From: Branchipolynoe longqiensis
Lineage: Eukaryota > Annelida > Polychaeta > Phyllodocida > Polynoidae
NCBI GenBank assembly: GCA_030323885.1
Contig: CM059193.1
Location: 58,796,042 to 58,860,041, forward strand
Length of the DNA stretch: 64,000 nucleotides
Direction: 5' to 3'
The position numbers were made by a program, and so were the translations under genes. The notes under the pieces are model-generated. The model was not told the origin of the DNA and did no database searches. It saw only the letters and a list, made by a program, of their open reading frames with translations. Shown in pieces: positions 61,200 through 64,000 of the stretch; within the stretch, counting starts at the first letter, position 1, and every line of letters starts with the position of its first letter.

Positions 61200-61710
61200 T
61201 CTAAGTTGCTGATTGGTGCATAAGTCGGAACTTGATTGATGACTGGAACTTACTGAGTGGATGAATCAGAACTTGGATTGATCGATGGGTGGATAAGTTT
61301 GAACTTGCTGATTGATAACTGGAACTTATCGAGTGGATGTATCAGACTTGTGATCGATTGATGACTAACTTGCTGAGTGGATAAGTTTGAACTTGCTGAT
61401 TGATGACTGAAACTTACTGAGTGGGTATATTGGTACTTGTTGATTGATGACTGGAACTTAGTAAGTGGGTAAATTGGAACTTGCTGATTGATGAAGTGGG
61501 TAATTCAGAACTTGGTTGATTTGATGCCTACAACTTAGTATGTTGGTAAAACGGAACTTACTAAATGATGACTGTAACTTAGTAAATCGGAACTTGCTGA
61601 TTAATCACTGAAGCCTGCTGAGTGAATAAATAATAATTTCTGATTGCTTTGTGGAACTTGCTGAGTGGATAAATCTGATTTGCTGATTGGTTAGTCACAC
61701 TTCGCAGACA
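61200..61710 (+). repeat. Degenerate tandem repeat in the THYN1 3' region
   Basis: TTGCTGATTGATGACTGGAA and ACTTACTGAGTGGATAAAT alternate with a period of roughly 60 bp, about 8 times. Probably 3' UTR; AATAAA occurs near 61625. Confidence 0.85.
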
Positions 61711-62500
61711 ACTGCTGGAGTGGTCATTTACAGATGTACCTAGTAAAATGTTTATTTGGGTTTCCATGGCAACAAACCGGAATCTACTATATATTTTACC
61801 GTCTAGTGCGGGATAAGCTCCCATCCCGCCTTCCTAAAAAAACTTTTTTTCCCCCACAGATCAACCACTCCCCTATATCAATAGCTTTATTTGGGTCCCA
61901 AACGATCGCCCATAGAATACTATTGTAACGATATTTTAAAAACTCCCTAGACCGACCACATCCCTAAATGGATCCTTTAAAGTCGGTCCCTTGGTCTGCC
62001 GATTTAGAGAGGTTTTACTGTATTTGAAAAGCAATCCTATCATGATAGATAATCTGAATGCTATCTACTTCTAGATAACAAATAAGTGATACAATTATGA
62101 AATTAATATAAAATGAAATTGATATAAAAGAATGCATCTTACGCAAACAATTTTAAGTACTATTTTGATGATTTTTTTAAAACGGTGATGTTTCCGGCGT
62201 CAGATTTCATTAGCGTGCTGTCCAGCATAGAAACTTAAACCATGTGATCTGTAGCACTTCCTCTGTAGACATTTTTCCATTTATTGTAATGATTACTGAA
62301 CACTGCCTTGCCTAAATAATAAAAATAATTAATAGTTTAACAATGAGTGGTGTTGTCCTTGATCAGAAATGTAAACAGGTAGCCAATGAAGTAGTAGACA
62401 TCTAAATCTAAAATTGTCTAGTTTTAGAATTATCTCAACCTAAATGCAGAAGGCGCCAATTTTGTCAACCAAAACCTGCTTCAGAGGCTTGCAATGACTA
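61711..62500. other. THYN1 downstream region; X-box-like site and TE remnant
   Basis: GTTTCCATGGCAAC at 61760-61773. 61860-62020 reads like one end of a pogo-like element (AGAGGTTTTACTG). A second AATAAA-type site is near 62316. No coding evidence. Confidence 0.4.
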
Positions 62501-62958
62501 CTGGGGTGTAATCGATTAATCAACTCGGGTCACGGGAGCCACTTTTTGGCACATGCGCACATCCTACAGACTCGGGTTGAATAAACGAATACGCTTGGGG
62601 TGGACAAAATGGTGGCTTAATCTAAAACTTAATATTTTTTTTCAATAACCGATATATGTTCAGCAAAATAGGATTTAAAGTATTTTATGATTGTAGAAGC
62701 TGACAATCTGGGTTATTAAAAAAGAAAGCATTAAAGCAACACGTCGGAGTTGTACTAGTAGCTGTTATCCTACAGGTACCAGCACAGATGTGATGTCATC
62801 GCTCCTCGCAAACCCCAGCCAAGAGGTGGGTTACTGGGGTCGGGTCGTTTTGCACACGGCATGTGTATTTCTCGACTCCACTCGCGGTGTTTGATTTGAA
62901 ATTCTGACGACTCGGGGTGACCCGAGTCGCCCGGGTCGTGTTAATCGATTACGGCCCT
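62500..62958. mobile_element. MITE M7 (GTAATCGATTAA)
   Basis: TGTAATCGATTAATCAACTC and CGTGTTAATCGATTACGGCC are inverted ends with nested CGGGTCAC/GTGACCCG. About 450 bp, no target duplication resolved. Confidence 0.65.
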
Positions 62959-63064
62959 GGATGCTATTCATTCGCCATTTTTGCTATAAACCATCACAGA
63001 TAAGAAAAATACATACATAAGACCAACTTATCGTCAAAGTAACTCAAATTCTAATCTAACTCTA

Positions 63065-63750
63065 GATTTGGTTGGTTGTTGGAATTTTATAACATCTCAG
63101 GATATATTAGGACTTGTACCGACTTGTAACCAGTGTGCGCTCATGGCGACTTTATAGTGCTGTCCTATTGGGAAAACAGGCCACCAGCACCATAACCTGA
63201 TTACCGGGCGCGGTGCCCGAATCGGTAGAGCACAAGCCTCGTGTGCGGAAGATCGGGAGTTCGCGAGTTTGGTTCCCGGTCGAGTCAAACCAATGACATA
63301 AAAATTGATACTTGTCGCTTCCTAGCCTGGTGCTCGGCATTATTAGGAGAGGGCAAGGACTGGTTTGGTTAGCTCGGTGTCAGGATAATGTGACTGAGTG
63401 GGATATCGGGTAATGGTGCCGGCGGCCTGATTTCCCAGTGGGGCAGCACTATAAAACCGCAATGAGTGCATACTGTCACAAGTCGGTACCCGTCCTGATA
63501 TGACCTTAGATGTTGCTAGGATGCAAAACAACAAACAAACCTGATATCCCACTCAATCGCATTACCCTCACACTGAGCGAACCAGTCTTACCATATCCTA
63601 ATAATGCCAAGCACCTGGCTAGGAAGTGTCAAGTATACACTTTAAAGTCATTTGTTTGACTCGACCAGGGTTCAAACCCGTGGCTTCAAATCCCACGATC
63701 TACCAAAACGGGAGACGGACGCTGAACTCATTCGACCATCCCATCTGGTC
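63065..63750 (-). mobile_element. SINE-A (minus) split by another SINE-A
   Basis: Left part 63065-63201 (tail side) and right part 63538-63750 (head side) join at CCATAACCTGAT/ATCCC. Confidence 0.88.
63202..63537 (+). mobile_element. SINE-A inserted in a SINE-A, 8-bp duplication
   Basis: Full-length copy from CCGGGCGCGGTGCCCGAATC to the (AAC)n tail. AACCTGAT is present at 63194-63201 and 63538-63545 as the target duplication. Confidence 0.9.
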
Positions 63751-64000
63751 GCTTTCTAGATGAATGTGTCAAATGTATTGCCAGGAAATTGATGCACATT
63801 ATGTATTTAGCCAACTGGCACTGAATGGAAGACGCTGCCTTTCTAAAATGTGATATGAAGTTGTGTTTATATAGTATAGTTATACGAGTCTTACCTTGGT
63901 ACAGATGATGGATAACTGTTGTTTTACCGAGGTATAAGCCTCGGATAGATGTGGGCTAGGGAGAGGTAAGCACGTCCGGTACCAGCAATCTTAACCTACT
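63751..64000. other. No gene or repeat recognised
   Basis: Short unique sequence to the window edge. Confidence 0.4.

Noticed and set aside
3083..63540. tRNA genes
   Set aside because: Every box A/box B pair found belongs to a SINE head followed by a SINE body; cloverleaf pairing is incomplete.

Overview
The window is metazoan nuclear DNA: spliced genes with GT..AG introns, no operons, and introns packed with tRNA-derived SINEs, miniature inverted-repeat elements (MITEs), LINE fragments and minisatellites. The species cannot be fixed. Gene content and repeats fit an invertebrate animal; a dispersed repeat at about 1.40-1.53 kb resembles one I associate with molluscan genomes, which is only a weak hint.

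Two host genes were rebuilt exon by exon, with every splice phase matching. (1) LRRC56 (minus strand, 29774 down to 2441): 12 coding exons, 748 codons plus stop, a leucine-rich-repeat protein of the ciliary dynein-assembly type. (2) THYN1 (plus strand, 43694 to 61097): 8 exons, 224 residues, an EVE-domain nuclear protein. The genes diverge. Between their 5' ends lies an intact-looking 6.5 kb tyrosine-recombinase retrotransposon of the Ngaro/DIRS group (35935-42442, minus strand) with textbook split direct repeats. A single-exon 233-residue reading frame of unknown function sits in THYN1 intron 1 (44721-45422, plus).

Layout: 0-1.7 kb LINE tail, MITE and small repeats; 1.75-2.44 kb extreme purine tract just beyond the LRRC56 stop; 2.4-29.8 kb LRRC56 exons separated by repeats; 29.8-35.9 kb LRRC56 5' side; 35.9-42.4 kb retrotransposon; 42.6-43.7 kb MITE and presumed THYN1 promoter; 43.7-61.1 kb THYN1; 61.1-64 kb THYN1 3' side, repeats and a SINE inserted in a SINE.

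Three things stand out. First, at least seven exon junctions of the two host genes are the origin of adjacent tandem arrays: the repeat unit carries a copy of the splice donor, the splice acceptor or the whole exon. Second, the retrotransposon's gag-like, zinc-finger, RT/RNase H and recombinase regions lie in one continuous frame, interrupted only by TAG, TAG and TAA, although both pairs of split repeats look identical, implying a young copy. Third, nested insertions (MITE in SINE in MITE; SINE in SINE) expose exact target-site duplications and date the repeat families relative to each other.
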